Assembly: GCA_024235255.1 (NCBI GenBank)
Contig: JACKMT010000005.1
Span: forward strand, 124,001-188,000
Source of the DNA: Chromatiaceae bacterium
Lineage (GTDB): Bacteria; Pseudomonadota; Gammaproteobacteria; Chromatiales; Chromatiaceae
Length of the DNA: 64,000 bases
Reading direction: 5' to 3'
In this document: positions 25,428 through 35,003 of the stretch, piece by piece
Layout of the letters: each line of letters begins with the position of its first letter
Numbering within the stretch: the first letter of the stretch is position 1
Program-made: the position numbers and the translations under genes
Notes under the pieces: generated by a model
The model's database searches: none
What the model saw: only the letters and a program-made list of their open reading frames with translations
Told to the model about the DNA's origin: nothing

Positions 25428-26123
25428 CTAACCGGCAGCCGGTTCCGGCCTGGCTGCGGTTACGGTTTCTGCCTTGCGTGGCTGGGTCAGGCGTTTGTCG
25501 ATAATATTTTTCAGCGCGATCATAAACCCCAGGCCGATGAACGCGCCGGGCGGAAGTATCGCCAGCAGCATGCCTTTGAATTCATCACCGAGGCTCAGCG
25601 TCAAGCCGCTTGCGATCTCGCCGAACATCAAATCGGCCTGCGAGAAGAGCGTCCCCATGCCAAGCATCTCCCGCAGCGCTCCGAGTACCGTCAAAGCAAG
25701 CGTGAAGCCGATCCCCATCGCCAGCCCATCCACCAATGAACGGTCCAGCGAGTTTTTCGAGGCAAATGCTTCGGCCCGGCCGATAATGGCGCAGTTAGTG
25801 ACGATCAGCGGAATAAAGATGCCAAGAATCTTGTACAATTCGTGAAACCAGGCGTTCATGCTCAATTCCACCGCGGTCACGAACGATGCGATAACCAGCA
25901 CAAACACGGGCAGGCGCACCTCCGGTCGGACCCAGTTGCGGATGACCGAGACCGTCACGTTGGAGAGGGTGATCACCACCAGTGTGGCGATGCCCAGCCC
26001 CAATCCGTTAACGGCGGTATTGGTGACCGCCAACAGCGGGCAGAGCCCGAGCAGCGCCACCAACGCCTGGTTGTTGCTCCACAAACCATCTTTGATCAAT
26101 CTGCCATAACTGCTTGTGGCCAT
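25428..26123 (-). CDS. rnfE: Rnf electron transport complex subunit RnfE
   Basis: A 231-residue membrane protein with about six helices, a core subunit of the ion-pumping Rnf complex that links ferredoxin and NADH oxidation-reduction. Family blocks are Leu-Gly-Leu-Cys-Pro-Leu-Leu-Ala-Val-Thr-Asn near residues 25-35 and Phe-Ile-Pro-Leu-Ile-Val-Thr-Asn-Cys-Ala-Ile-Ile-Gly-Arg-Ala-Glu-Ala near 100-116. The latter contains the cluster-binding Cys shared with RnfA. The start at 26123 is two bases after the rnfG stop and gives the usual length; the frame is open further upstream but that part is out-of-frame rnfG sequence. Confidence 0.95.
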   Translation of the reverse strand: MATSSYGRLIKDGLWSNNQALVALLGLCPLLAVTNTAVNGLGLGIATLVVITLSNVTVSVIRNWVRPEVRLPVFVLVIASFVTAVELSMNAWFHELYKILGIFIPLIVTNCAIIGRAEAFASKNSLDRSLVDGLAMGIGFTLALTVLGALREMLGMGTLFSQADLMFGEIASGLTLSLGDEFKGMLLAILPPGAFIGLGFMIALKNIIDKRLTQPRKAETVTAARPEPAAG

Positions 26124-26125
26124 GT

Positions 26126-26746
26126 TCAGGCTCCCGCTTTCTGAAACAGCGACATACCATGGTCGCGAAAGTAGATCAGCGTATTTTTCACCGTGTGGAC
26201 GACCGACCTCGGGGTGATGGTCGCGCCGGTGAACTGGTCGAACACCCCGCCATCCTTTTTCACTTTCCATTTGGCAAGCGGTGGATTTTCCAGCGACTTG
26301 TTCTCGAAGCTGTAGATCCAGTCCGATTTTCGCTCCTCCACTTTGTCGCCGAGGCCGGGTGTCTCTTTGTGGGAGACCACACGCACGCCGCCGAGGCTGC
26401 CATCGGTGCGCACCGCCACCAGCATCTTGATCGGACCGCTGTAACCGTCAGGTACGATAGAGGTGAATACCGCAGCGACCGGTTTGCCCGCCTTGCGCCC
26501 GAGGTACACCTGGGTCTCTTTGCCCCCCAGCCGCTCGGGATCGCTGACGCTGACTACATCGCTGACGATGTCGTTGTCGATCGTGTTTGCCGGTACCAGC
26601 GCATTCAGCTGGTCCAACAGTGCCTGGCGTTCATTGGCGGCAATGCGCGTTTTGGTCTGGTCGTTGACAACGGCCACCAGGCCCACGCCGGCGACGGCGA
26701 ACAGAAAGAGGACGATGCCGGCCAGCGCGATCGGATGTTTAATCAT
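26126..26746 (-). CDS. rnfG: Rnf electron transport complex subunit RnfG (covalent FMN)
   Basis: A 206-residue protein with one N-terminal membrane anchor (about residues 8-27) and a periplasmic FMN-binding domain. The flavinylation motif Thr-Gly-Ala-Thr-Ile-Thr is at 173-178; the final Thr is the expected FMN attachment site. Electrons pass through this FMN within the complex. It overlaps the end of rnfD by eight bases. The flavin transferase ApbE needed to attach FMN is not in the window. Confidence 0.95.
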   Translation of the reverse strand: MIKHPIALAGIVLFLFAVAGVGLVAVVNDQTKTRIAANERQALLDQLNALVPANTIDNDIVSDVVSVSDPERLGGKETQVYLGRKAGKPVAAVFTSIVPDGYSGPIKMLVAVRTDGSLGGVRVVSHKETPGLGDKVEERKSDWIYSFENKSLENPPLAKWKVKKDGGVFDQFTGATITPRSVVHTVKNTLIYFRDHGMSLFQKAGA

Positions 26747-27782
26747 CGCCCGTGCTCCGTTGGCCGAACACCCTTGGCTGGGTGTAGTAGTCGATCGTCG
26801 GCGCCGCCATGTTCATCAACAGCACTGCGAACGCCACCGCGTCGGGATAGCCGCCCCAGTGGCGGATGATGTAGGTGATAAAGCCGATGCAGGCGCCGTA
26901 GATCAGCTGCCCTTTTTTGGTGGTGGCGGCGGAGACCGGGTCGGTGGCGATGAAAAACGCGCCGAGCAGCGTGCCGCCGCTGAAGATGTGGAACAGCCCG
27001 AAGGGGTGGCTCTCCTGGTCCAGAAAATGGAACAGCATCGCCATCACCAGCACCGCACCCAGCATCGACACCGGGATGTGCCAGCTGATGACCCGTTTGT
27101 AGAGTAGGATCAGGCCGCCCAACAGGTACCAGTTGCCGACCCACTCCCAGCCGCGTCCGCCGAAGTCCCCCCACAGCGTGCTCTGGCGGATCTCGCTGAT
27201 CATGCGGTTCTGATTGAGCTGGTTGCGCATTTCGTCCAGCGGTGTCGCCATGGTCAGCGCATCCCACTGCAGGCCCGCAGGCAGGCCGCCACCGAATATT
27301 GCGGTCAGCGTCTGCGCAAAATCGAGCGGGTGCTGATTGAGCATGATCGGCGGCAACCAGGCGGTCATCTCCACCGGATAGGAAACCAGCAGCAGCACAT
27401 AGCCGATCATGGCCGGATTGAAGGGGTTGTAGCCGAGTCCGCCGTAGAGGTGTTTGGCCACCACGATTGCGAATACAGTGCCCAGAACGGTCAGCCACCA
27501 GGGCAGCAGCGGCGGCAGCGCGATGGCCAGTAGCAGCGCCGTCACCGCTGCGCTCAGGTCGCTGACGGCAGGCATGACCGGCCTGCCGCGCAGCTTCATG
27601 ACCAGCGCCTCCGCGATAACCGCTGCGGCGCTGGCCAGCAGCATGTGAATGACGATTCCCCAGCCGAAGTACCAAGTCATCGCCACGCCGCCGGGAGCCA
27701 GCGCGATGATCACCCACAGCATGGTCATGGTGACGCTGTTCGGCCGTTCGCTGTGAGGGGAGGTGATGGAGACGAAGCGCAT
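26739..27782 (-). CDS. rnfD: Rnf electron transport complex subunit RnfD
   Basis: A 347-residue membrane subunit related to NqrB, with about nine to ten helices. The Ser-Asp-Leu-Ser-Ala-Ala-Val-Thr-Ala block is near residues 74-82. Lys-His-Leu-Tyr-Gly-Gly-Leu-Gly-Tyr-Asn-Pro-Phe-Asn-Pro-Ala lies near 110-124, and the covalent-FMN region Leu-Thr-Met-Ala-Thr-Pro-Leu is at 176-182 with Thr180 the likely attachment site. It sits three bases after rnfC. Confidence 0.95.
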   Translation of the reverse strand: MRFVSITSPHSERPNSVTMTMLWVIIALAPGGVAMTWYFGWGIVIHMLLASAAAVIAEALVMKLRGRPVMPAVSDLSAAVTALLLAIALPPLLPWWLTVLGTVFAIVVAKHLYGGLGYNPFNPAMIGYVLLLVSYPVEMTAWLPPIMLNQHPLDFAQTLTAIFGGGLPAGLQWDALTMATPLDEMRNQLNQNRMISEIRQSTLWGDFGGRGWEWVGNWYLLGGLILLYKRVISWHIPVSMLGAVLVMAMLFHFLDQESHPFGLFHIFSGGTLLGAFFIATDPVSAATTKKGQLIYGACIGFITYIIRHWGGYPDAVAFAVLLMNMAAPTIDYYTQPRVFGQRSTGDD

Positions 27783-27785
27783 CGG

Positions 27786-29495
27786 TCAGCGCTCCTGTTC
27801 CGGCGCTTCACCGGTCGGAGTTTCTGCCGGACTCACTCTGCGGGCGTCCGCCGCTCGGATCTGCCGCTGCTGGGCGTCGCTGAGATGTTCGGTATTCTGC
27901 GGCTTGATACCCGCGCTGGCCAATTGCGCCTTCTTCTCCGCCGCCCGTTTCAGTGCTGCCTCGATGGCTGCCTTTTTCGGATCCGCCTCCGTACCTACAC
28001 CTCGCTTCGCCGCGCTGCTTCTGGCCAGCGCTGCCCGTTTTTTCTGTGCCCGCTCCTTCTTCTCCGCTTCCAGACGGGCAATGCGGGCCAGCTTCGCCTC
28101 GTGCCGTTGCCGCGCCAACTCGGCGCTCTTTTTTTCGCGCTCCAGGTCCCAGCTCTCGTTCTTGGCGAAGCGATAATACTGCACCAGCGGGATATGGGAA
28201 GGACAGACGTGGGAGCAGCAGCCGCACTCGATGCAGTCGAACAGGTTATACTCCTGGGTCTTCTCCAGATCCTTGGCGCGTGCGTACCAGTACATCTGCT
28301 GCGGCAGCAGGCTGACCGGGCAGACTTCGGCGCACTTGCCGCAGCGGATGCAAGCGCTGGCTGCTCCCGGGTCCGGAGCTTCACGCGCGCTCGCGGCGAG
28401 TAGGCAGTTGCTCGCTTTGACGACGGGGACGTTGTCGCTGTGCAGGGTAAAGCCCATCATCGGGCCGCCCATGATCAGGCGCTGCGCTTTACCGGTGTAG
28501 CCACCGGCCTGCTCGATCAGTTCGCTGCAGCTGGTGCCGATCAATGTTTCCAGATTGCGCGGGTTGACCACCCCCTCCCCGGTGAGCGTGACATAGCGTG
28601 AAATCAGCGGACGGCCGCGCAGCACCGCATCGGCAACTGCCAACGCGGTCCCTACGTTGTGGCAGACGATACCGATGCGCGCGGGGATCTCGCCGGAGGG
28701 GACCTCCTTGCCGGTGAGCACCCGGATAAGCTGCCTTTCGCCGCCGCTCGGATAGCGCGTGGGAATGGTCACCACCTCGACGTTTTCAATCGCTTGCGCT
28801 GCGATCGCAGCGTTCAGCGCAGCGATCGCCTCCGGTTTGTTGTCCTCAATACCGATCAGGCAGAGCGCCGCACCGACCAGGTGCTGCATGATGGCGGCAC
28901 CCGCCAGGATCTCACGCGGCCGCTCGCGCATCAGCATGTCGTCACAGGTGATGAAGGGTTCGCACTCGGCGGCGTTGATTACCAATGTGTCGATGCGCCG
29001 GTTGTTTCCCGGCTCAAGTTTTACATCACTCGGAAATGAGGCGCCCCCCAGGCCGACGATGCCGGAGTTGCGGATTCGTTCCAGCAGCAGCGCGGGATCG
29101 CAGGCGGCGAAATTCTCTATCGCCGGCGGCAGTTCGCACCACTCATCTTTGCCGTCAGTCTCAATGACGATGCAGAACGCCGACAGGCCGGAGGGGTGTG
29201 CGACCGGGTGTTCGGCTATTTCGCTGACGATGCCGGAGCTGGGTGCGTGCACGGCGGCGCTGATCTTCCCCTGCGGATTGGCGATCAGCTGGCCTTTCAG
29301 CACCCGGTCGCCCACCTTTACCAATGGCTGCGCCGGCGCACCGATGTGCTGGCGCAGCGGCACTACCAGTTTTTTGGGCAGTTCAGCCTTGACGGTCGGT
29401 TGCCCGGTGGATTGGCGTTTGTTGTCCGGCAGGTGCAGGCCGCCCGGAAATTTGTAGAGCGGGCGTGCCGCTTTTTTGGGCGAAGGATAGTACAT
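27786..29495 (-). CDS. rnfC: Rnf electron transport complex subunit RnfC
   Basis: A 569-residue peripheral subunit that carries the NADH/FMN site and two 4Fe-4S clusters. The NuoF-like part has Gly-Ile-Val-Gly-Leu-Gly-Gly-Ala-Ser-Phe-Pro and Ala-Ala-Glu-Cys-Glu-Pro-Phe-Ile. The ferredoxin-like part has Cys-Ile-Arg-Cys-Gly-Lys-Cys and Cys-Ile-Glu-Cys-Gly-Cys-Cys cluster motifs near residues 375 and 414. A charged, Lys/Ala/Glu-rich coiled tail of about 120 residues follows, a variable feature in RnfC proteins of this group. Two bases separate it from rnfB. Confidence 0.95.
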   Translation of the reverse strand: MYYPSPKKAARPLYKFPGGLHLPDNKRQSTGQPTVKAELPKKLVVPLRQHIGAPAQPLVKVGDRVLKGQLIANPQGKISAAVHAPSSGIVSEIAEHPVAHPSGLSAFCIVIETDGKDEWCELPPAIENFAACDPALLLERIRNSGIVGLGGASFPSDVKLEPGNNRRIDTLVINAAECEPFITCDDMLMRERPREILAGAAIMQHLVGAALCLIGIEDNKPEAIAALNAAIAAQAIENVEVVTIPTRYPSGGERQLIRVLTGKEVPSGEIPARIGIVCHNVGTALAVADAVLRGRPLISRYVTLTGEGVVNPRNLETLIGTSCSELIEQAGGYTGKAQRLIMGGPMMGFTLHSDNVPVVKASNCLLAASAREAPDPGAASACIRCGKCAEVCPVSLLPQQMYWYARAKDLEKTQEYNLFDCIECGCCSHVCPSHIPLVQYYRFAKNESWDLEREKKSAELARQRHEAKLARIARLEAEKKERAQKKRAALARSSAAKRGVGTEADPKKAAIEAALKRAAEKKAQLASAGIKPQNTEHLSDAQQRQIRAADARRVSPAETPTGEAPEQER

Positions 29496-29497
29496 CT

Positions 29498-30067
29498 TCA
29501 GACCTCCGCCATGCGGCCGGTGGCAAGCTGTGCGTCAGCCGCCGGTAACGGCCATTTCCAGTTGCCGATGTGCTGTTTTATCGGCACCATGTCGATGCAC
29601 TCGACCGGGCAGGGCGGCAGGCAGAGCGCGCAGCCGGTGCATTGATCGGCGATCACCGTGTGCATCTGTTTGGCGGCCCCGATAATGCAGTCGACCGGAC
29701 AGGCTTGGATGCAGAGGGTGCAACCGATGCACTCAGCTTCCCGTATCACCGCCAACTCCTTCGGCTTTTCCGTGCTGCTCTCCGCATCGAGCGGCACCGG
29801 GTCGCGACCCAGCAGATCGGCCAGGGCGATCATGGTCGTTTCCCCACCGGGCGGACAGAGGTTGATCTCCGCCTCTTCCGCGGCAATCGCTTCGGCGTAG
29901 GGCCGGCAGCCAGGGTAGCCGCACTGTCCGCACTGGGTCTGCGGCAGCAGCGCGTCGATATTGTCGGCAATCGGATCGCCCTCGACGCGGAAGTGGATCG
30001 CTGAATAACCCAGCAGCAGGCCGAACGCCAGGGCAAGCAGTGAAATGACGAATACAGCGATCAGCAT
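29498..30067 (-). CDS. rnfB: Rnf electron transport complex subunit RnfB
   Basis: A 189-residue ferredoxin subunit. One N-terminal membrane helix is followed by a four-Cys domain (Cys-Gly-Gln-Cys-Gly-Tyr-Pro-Gly-Cys near residues 49-57). Two 4Fe-4S motifs come next: Cys-Ile-Gly-Cys-Thr-Leu-Cys-Ile-Gln-Ala-Cys-Pro and Cys-Thr-Gly-Cys-Ala-Leu-Cys-Leu-Pro-Pro-Cys-Pro. It accepts or gives electrons to soluble ferredoxin. It lies fifteen bases after rnfA. Confidence 0.96.
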   Translation of the reverse strand: MLIAVFVISLLALAFGLLLGYSAIHFRVEGDPIADNIDALLPQTQCGQCGYPGCRPYAEAIAAEEAEINLCPPGGETTMIALADLLGRDPVPLDAESSTEKPKELAVIREAECIGCTLCIQACPVDCIIGAAKQMHTVIADQCTGCALCLPPCPVECIDMVPIKQHIGNWKWPLPAADAQLATGRMAEV

Positions 30068-30082
30068 GACGTTAACGGGTCC

Positions 30083-30664
30083 TTAGCTCGGAACCAGTCC
30101 GGAGAAACCCATGAAGGCCATCGACATCAGACCCGCGGTGATCAGCGCGATGGCGCTGCCTTGAAAGGGTGCTGGCACGTCGGAAACGTTGACCCGTTCG
30201 CGTACCGCGGCAAACATCACCAGCACCATCGAGAAGCCCGCCGCCGCGCCGAATCCGTACAGTGCCGACTCGACGAATTTATGGGATTCCTGCACGTTCA
30301 GCAGCGCCACGCCCAACACCGCGCAGTTGGTGGTGATCAGCGGCAGAAAGATGCCCAGCACCTGGTACAGCAGCGGACTGGTCTTGTGCATCACCATTTC
30401 GGTGAACTGCACCACCACCGCAATCACCAGTATGAAGGCGATGGTGCGCAGGTATTCCAGCCCCAGTGGAGCCAGCAGATATTCATTCACCAGGTAGCTG
30501 CAGATGGCCGACAATGTGAGTACGAAGGTGGTGGCGAGACCCATACCTACGGCGGTTTCCAGTTTCCGCGACACACCCATGAAAGGACAGATCCCAAGGA
30601 ATTTCACCAGGACGAAATTGTTGACCAGCACGGTGCTGATTAGGATGAGTGCGTACTCTTTCAC
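30083..30664 (-). CDS. rnfA: Rnf electron transport complex subunit RnfA
   Basis: A 193-residue membrane protein with six helices, homologous to RnfE with inverted topology. Family blocks are Asn-Asn-Phe-Val-Leu-Val-Lys-Phe-Leu-Gly-Ile-Cys-Pro-Phe-Met-Gly-Val-Ser near the N-terminus and Pro-Leu-Ile-Thr-Thr-Asn-Cys-Ala-Val-Leu-Gly-Val-Ala near residues 97-109. Both cysteines are cluster ligands. First gene of rnfABCDGE-nth; the 141 bases before it should hold the operon promoter. Confidence 0.96.
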   Translation of the reverse strand: MKEYALILISTVLVNNFVLVKFLGICPFMGVSRKLETAVGMGLATTFVLTLSAICSYLVNEYLLAPLGLEYLRTIAFILVIAVVVQFTEMVMHKTSPLLYQVLGIFLPLITTNCAVLGVALLNVQESHKFVESALYGFGAAAGFSMVLVMFAAVRERVNVSDVPAPFQGSAIALITAGLMSMAFMGFSGLVPS

Positions 30665-30805
30665 CGGGTAAATGCTTTCAGTTTAGGGACTCTTGACGGG
30701 TTATCACATTCTAAACCAGTTTCGATCAATGATATTCCGCAAGATAAAAAGGATTTAGCGGGAGCGTTTCCGTTCCAGCCTGGCGCAACGATGGTCCGGT
30801 TTTCA

Positions 30806-32839
30806 CTATTTCACCCGCATGCCCGGTTCGGCGCCGGAATCTGGTGACAACAGAAAAATATCCTTGCCGCCGGGACCGGCGGCCAGCACCATCCCCTCGG
30901 AGAGACCGAAACGCATCTTTCTCGGCGCCAGGTTTGCCACCATCACCGTGAGGCGGCCTGGCAGTGACTCGGGAGCGTATGCCGACTTGATGCCGGCGAA
31001 GACATTGCGCGTTTCCCCGCCCAGGTCCAGCGTCAGCTGCAGCAGTTTGTCGGCGCCCTCGACCTGCTCCGCCGCGACGATTCTGACCACGCGCAGGTCG
31101 ACCTTGGCAAAGTCGGGAAACTCGACATTCCCGCTGATCGGATCGTCGACCAGCGGCCCGCTCGGCGCCGCTGTCCGGCTGGCTTCCAGGTTCTCTTTCG
31201 AGTCTTCCACCATCGCATCCACCTGCGCCCGCTCCACCCGGGTCAGCAACGGTTTGAATTTGGCGATCTCATGGCCGGTTAAAGGAATGGCCAATGCCTT
31301 CCAGGTTAACGGTTCGACACGCAGGAACGCCTCCGAGAGGGCCGCGGTCGCGGGCAGGATCGGCCGCAGATAGCCGATCAACTGGCGGAACAAGTTGAGT
31401 CCCATGGAGCAGACTGCGTGCAGCTCCGTCTCACGCCCCGCCTGCTTGGCCATGACCCAGGGCTTCTTATCGTCTATGTACTGATTGGCCTGGTCGGCCA
31501 GCGTCATGATCTCGCGCACCGCCCGACTGAATTCGCGTTTTTCGTAGAGTTCGGCGATGGCGCCGCCGGCGGCGCTGAAGTGAGCGAAAAGCGCCGGTTC
31601 GGCGATTTCGTCCGCCAGCCGGCTGCCGAACTGCTTGTGGATGAAGCCCGCGCAGCGGCTGGCGATGTTGACCACCTTGCCGACCAGATCTGCATTGACG
31701 CGGGCGATAAAGTCGTCCAGATTGAGGTCGAGGTCGTCCACGCCGGAGCCGAGCTTGGCCGCGAAATAGTAGCGCAAATACTCCGGATTCAGGTGATCCA
31801 GATAGCTTCTCGCGGTGATGAAGGTGCCGCGCGATTTCGACATTTTGAGGCCGTTCACGGTGAGAAAACCGTGCGAAAAGATGGCGGTCGGCGTGCGGTA
31901 GTCGGCGCCATGGAGCATGGCGGGCCAGAACAGCGCGTGGAAATAGATAATGTCCTTGCCGATGAAATGGTACAGCTCTGCGTCGGAGGCCGGTTTCCAG
32001 AAGTCGTCGAACGCCAGATCGTCGCTGCGGTCGCACAGGTTTTTGAAGCTGGCCATATAGCCGATCGGTGCATCCATCCAGACGTAGAAGTATTTGCCCG
32101 GATGGTCCGGGATCTCAAAGCCGAAATAGGGCGCATCGCGCGAAATGTCCCACTCCTGCAGTCCTGCAGCGAACCATTCATCGAGCTTGTTGGAGACCTC
32201 GTTCTGCAGGTGTCCACCGCGCGTCCACTGTTTGAGCATGGACTCGAAATCGCCCAGCCGGAAGAAGTGGTGCTCCGATTCGCGCTGTTCCGGTGTTACC
32301 CCTGAAATCGCCGAGACCGGATTGATCAGTTCGCTGGGGGAGTAGCTTGCGCCGCACACCTCGCAGTTGTCTCCATACTGATCCTGGGCGCCGCATTTAG
32401 GGCACTGGCCTTTGATGAAACGGTCCGGCAGAAACATCTTCTCGACCGGATCATAAGCCTGGGTGATGGTGCGCAGTGAGATATGTCCTTTCTCCCGGTT
32501 GCGCCGGTAGATGGTGTTGGCGAAGAAGCGGTTCTCTTCCGAGTGAGTGGAGTGGTAGTTGTCAAAAGCGACATTGAATTCGGCGAAATCGGCCCGATGT
32601 TCTGTTGATACCGAGTCAATGAGCTGTTCCGGTTCAATACCCTGCTGACGGGCGCGCAGCATGATCGGGGTACCGTGGGCGTCGTCGGCGCAGACGTAAA
32701 TACACTGGTTGCCGCACATCTTCTGGAAACGGACCCAGATGTCGGTTTGAATGTATTCCACCAGATGACCGATATGGATGGGTCCGTTGGCGTAGGGCAG
32801 GGCACTGGTTACCAGAATTTTTCGCGCGTTTTGGCTCAT
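30806..32839 (-). CDS. metG: methionyl-tRNA synthetase
   Basis: A 677-residue class I aminoacyl-tRNA synthetase that charges tRNA-Met. The ATP-binding HIGH motif is Pro-Ile-His-Ile-Gly-His-Leu, and the second signature is Lys-Met-Ser-Lys-Ser. A zinc-binding insertion has Cys-Pro-Lys-Cys and Cys-Glu-Val-Cys pairs near residues 145-163. The C-terminal about 105 residues are the EMAP/tRNA-binding dimerisation domain (Phe-Ala-Lys-Val-Asp-Leu-Arg-Val). It is divergent from mrp, as in E. coli. Confidence 0.97.
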   Translation of the reverse strand: MSQNARKILVTSALPYANGPIHIGHLVEYIQTDIWVRFQKMCGNQCIYVCADDAHGTPIMLRARQQGIEPEQLIDSVSTEHRADFAEFNVAFDNYHSTHSEENRFFANTIYRRNREKGHISLRTITQAYDPVEKMFLPDRFIKGQCPKCGAQDQYGDNCEVCGASYSPSELINPVSAISGVTPEQRESEHHFFRLGDFESMLKQWTRGGHLQNEVSNKLDEWFAAGLQEWDISRDAPYFGFEIPDHPGKYFYVWMDAPIGYMASFKNLCDRSDDLAFDDFWKPASDAELYHFIGKDIIYFHALFWPAMLHGADYRTPTAIFSHGFLTVNGLKMSKSRGTFITARSYLDHLNPEYLRYYFAAKLGSGVDDLDLNLDDFIARVNADLVGKVVNIASRCAGFIHKQFGSRLADEIAEPALFAHFSAAGGAIAELYEKREFSRAVREIMTLADQANQYIDDKKPWVMAKQAGRETELHAVCSMGLNLFRQLIGYLRPILPATAALSEAFLRVEPLTWKALAIPLTGHEIAKFKPLLTRVERAQVDAMVEDSKENLEASRTAAPSGPLVDDPISGNVEFPDFAKVDLRVVRIVAAEQVEGADKLLQLTLDLGGETRNVFAGIKSAYAPESLPGRLTVMVANLAPRKMRFGLSEGMVLAAGPGGKDIFLLSPDSGAEPGMRVK

Positions 32840-33114
32840 CGTGACTCAGACTGAAAGCAAGGGTTGGTAGATCCGGGTTTATTCGGAGTGAATGCGAAAT
32901 CGTATCATTTTCACCCGGTTAACCCCAACATTGCGTGCGATCAAGGCGGGAGTCACTGACCTGTATTCCTACCCGGGTGCGGCCGGCCGGTGCCCAGCAC
33001 AAAAAACCAACTATTTTAGTTGGGAATTAAATTTGAATTTGGTGTAAAATGCGCGCCCATGACATTCCAGGGGCCGCCCAGAGAACGGCTGACCCCGTCC
33101 GTAGGAGATGAAAG

Positions 33115-34206
33115 ATGGCTGAAGTAACCAGAGAACAGATAGAAGCGGCGATTAAGGGGTATGTAGAGCCCCACATGGAGAAAAACCTGGTCGACGCGAA
33201 GTGCGTGAAAGCGGTAGAGATTGACGGCGGCAGCGTAAAGGTGACGGTCGAACTGGGTTTTCCCTGTGACGGTACTAAAGCGGAGCTGGCCGGCGCGGTC
33301 AAGGAGCGAGTGCAGTCCGTTGACGGTGTCACCTCGGTGGAGGTCAACCTGGGTTGGAAAGTGGTGGCCCATTCGGTGCAGAAGTCGCTCAAGCCGATTG
33401 ATAATGTCAAGAACATCATCGCCGTCGCATCCGGCAAGGGTGGTGTCGGCAAGTCCACTACCGCAGTCAATATGGCGCTGGCGCTGGCGGCAGAGGGGGC
33501 CAGGGTGGGCATACTGGATGCTGATATCTATGGACCGTCACAGCCGCGCATGCTGGGCGTATCCGGCCAACCGGAGTCCAAGGACGGAAAGAGCCTGGAG
33601 CCGATGGAGAGCTATGGGCTGCAGGCGATGTCAATCGGCTTTCTGGTGGATGAAGAGACGCCGATGATCTGGCGCGGTCCGATGGTCACCCAGGCGCTGG
33701 AGCAGCTGCTCAACGACACCAACTGGGCCAGCCTCGACTATCTGATCATCGACCTGCCGCCGGGCACCGGCGACACCCAGCTTACCCTGGCGCAGAAGGT
33801 GCCGGTCTCGGGCGCGGTGATTGTCACCACCCCGCAGGACATTGCGCTGCTGGATGCGCGCAAGGGTTTCAAGATGTTCGAGAAGGTCGAAGTGCCGGTG
33901 CTCGGCATTGTAGAGAATATGAGCATCCACATCTGCAGCAAGTGCAATCATGAAGAGCATATTTTCGGCGAGGGCGGCGGCATGCGTATGGCGGAACAGT
34001 ACGGGGTCGATTTCCTCGGTGCGTTGCCGCTGGACATCCGCATCCGCGAGGAGACCGACGGCGGCAAACCCACGGTGGTGGCCGAGCCGGATTCACGTAT
34101 CTCCCAGATCTACCGCGAGATAAGCCGCAAGACCGCCGCCAAGCTGGCGCTGCAAGCCAAGAGTTATGCCTCGAAGTTCCCCAATATTGTGATTCAAAAT
34201 AACTAG
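33115..34206 (+). CDS. apbC: iron-sulfur cluster carrier ATPase Mrp/ApbC
   Basis: A 363-residue P-loop protein that delivers Fe-S clusters. The N-terminal about 90 residues are a MIP18/DUF59 domain. The deviant Walker A is Gly-Lys-Gly-Gly-Val-Gly-Lys-Ser-Thr, preceded by Val-Ala-Ser. The Cys-Ser-Lys-Cys pair that binds the bridging cluster is near residue 279, and Asp-Leu-Pro-Pro-Gly-Thr-Gly-Asp marks switch II. GGAG lies just upstream of the ATG. An Fe-S carrier next to metG is the usual gammaproteobacterial layout; the many Fe-S proteins of the adjacent rnf operon are possible clients. Confidence 0.95.
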   Translation: MAEVTREQIEAAIKGYVEPHMEKNLVDAKCVKAVEIDGGSVKVTVELGFPCDGTKAELAGAVKERVQSVDGVTSVEVNLGWKVVAHSVQKSLKPIDNVKNIIAVASGKGGVGKSTTAVNMALALAAEGARVGILDADIYGPSQPRMLGVSGQPESKDGKSLEPMESYGLQAMSIGFLVDEETPMIWRGPMVTQALEQLLNDTNWASLDYLIIDLPPGTGDTQLTLAQKVPVSGAVIVTTPQDIALLDARKGFKMFEKVEVPVLGIVENMSIHICSKCNHEEHIFGEGGGMRMAEQYGVDFLGALPLDIRIREETDGGKPTVVAEPDSRISQIYREISRKTAAKLALQAKSYASKFPNIVIQNN

Positions 34207-34452
34207 TGCCGGACTGATGTTCTTGTCACTACGGCCGAAATATTGAGCAGTGGTGCATGGAAGCGCCCATAAAGAGCCACACTCGGGGATGGCTTGCTGC
34301 TCCCCTTGGGGTATGTGCATTTTGCACAGGGTTTAGGATGCTATCCGGGATATTCAGGGTCAGTTAATAACTCACTGTTTTTTCCCGGATCCCCAAGTCA
34401 GATAGATCTCTCATGCCAATTTTGTTCGATCACTTTAAGGTGTACAGCTGAC

Positions 34453-34947
34453 ATGAATATCCCAAAGTATAAGACCATCCTTTACGCTACTGATCTAGGT
34501 GAGAATATGCGGCCCGTGTTTAGGCACGCGATCAGTCTTGCGCGTCAGTATCAGGCAAAAATAATTATGATACACGTGGTTGAGCCTCTGGGCCCGACCG
34601 GGGAGTGGATACTGCGCGCCTACATGCCGAAGTCTGCGGCGGAGTCATTTACCAAGGACAACCTGGCAAAAATCCTGAAAAAGATGAAGAAACGTGTCGA
34701 GGAGTTCTACCGGGACGAACTAAGCGAGGAGGACAAGAAGATCGGACTGGTTTCGGATATCTACGCCGTCAGCGGCGACTGCGCAGAACAAGTCAACAGA
34801 CACGCAGAATCATTGGATGTGGACTTGATCGTCATGGGCACGCATACCGACGACAGCTTCGGTCACGGCCTGCTCGGTTCCACTGCGCGTAAATTGACCC
34901 ACATCAGCAAGCGGCCGGTACTGGTGGTCCCGGTACAATTAAAATAG
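34453..34947 (+). CDS. universal stress protein (UspA family)
   Basis: A 164-residue cytoplasmic protein. It starts with the Usp strand Tyr-Lys-Thr-Ile-Leu-Tyr-Ala-Thr-Asp-Leu near residues 5-14. It ends with the ATP-binding pattern Val-Met-Gly-Thr-His-Thr-Asp-Asp-Ser-Phe-Gly-His-Gly-Leu-Leu-Gly-Ser-Thr-Ala and Pro-Val-Leu-Val-Val-Pro-Val. The G-2x-G-9x-G(S/T) nucleotide motif is present, so it likely binds ATP. The Met at 34453 is used because it starts right at the fold. Role in stress survival is general and not specified by neighbours. Confidence 0.92.
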   Translation: MNIPKYKTILYATDLGENMRPVFRHAISLARQYQAKIIMIHVVEPLGPTGEWILRAYMPKSAAESFTKDNLAKILKKMKKRVEEFYRDELSEEDKKIGLVSDIYAVSGDCAEQVNRHAESLDVDLIVMGTHTDDSFGHGLLGSTARKLTHISKRPVLVVPVQLK

Positions 34948-35003
34948 TCTGTCAGTCCTGGATGAAAATGCCGCTGGTTTGAGTTCGTTCAGAAGGCGCT
35001 CCC

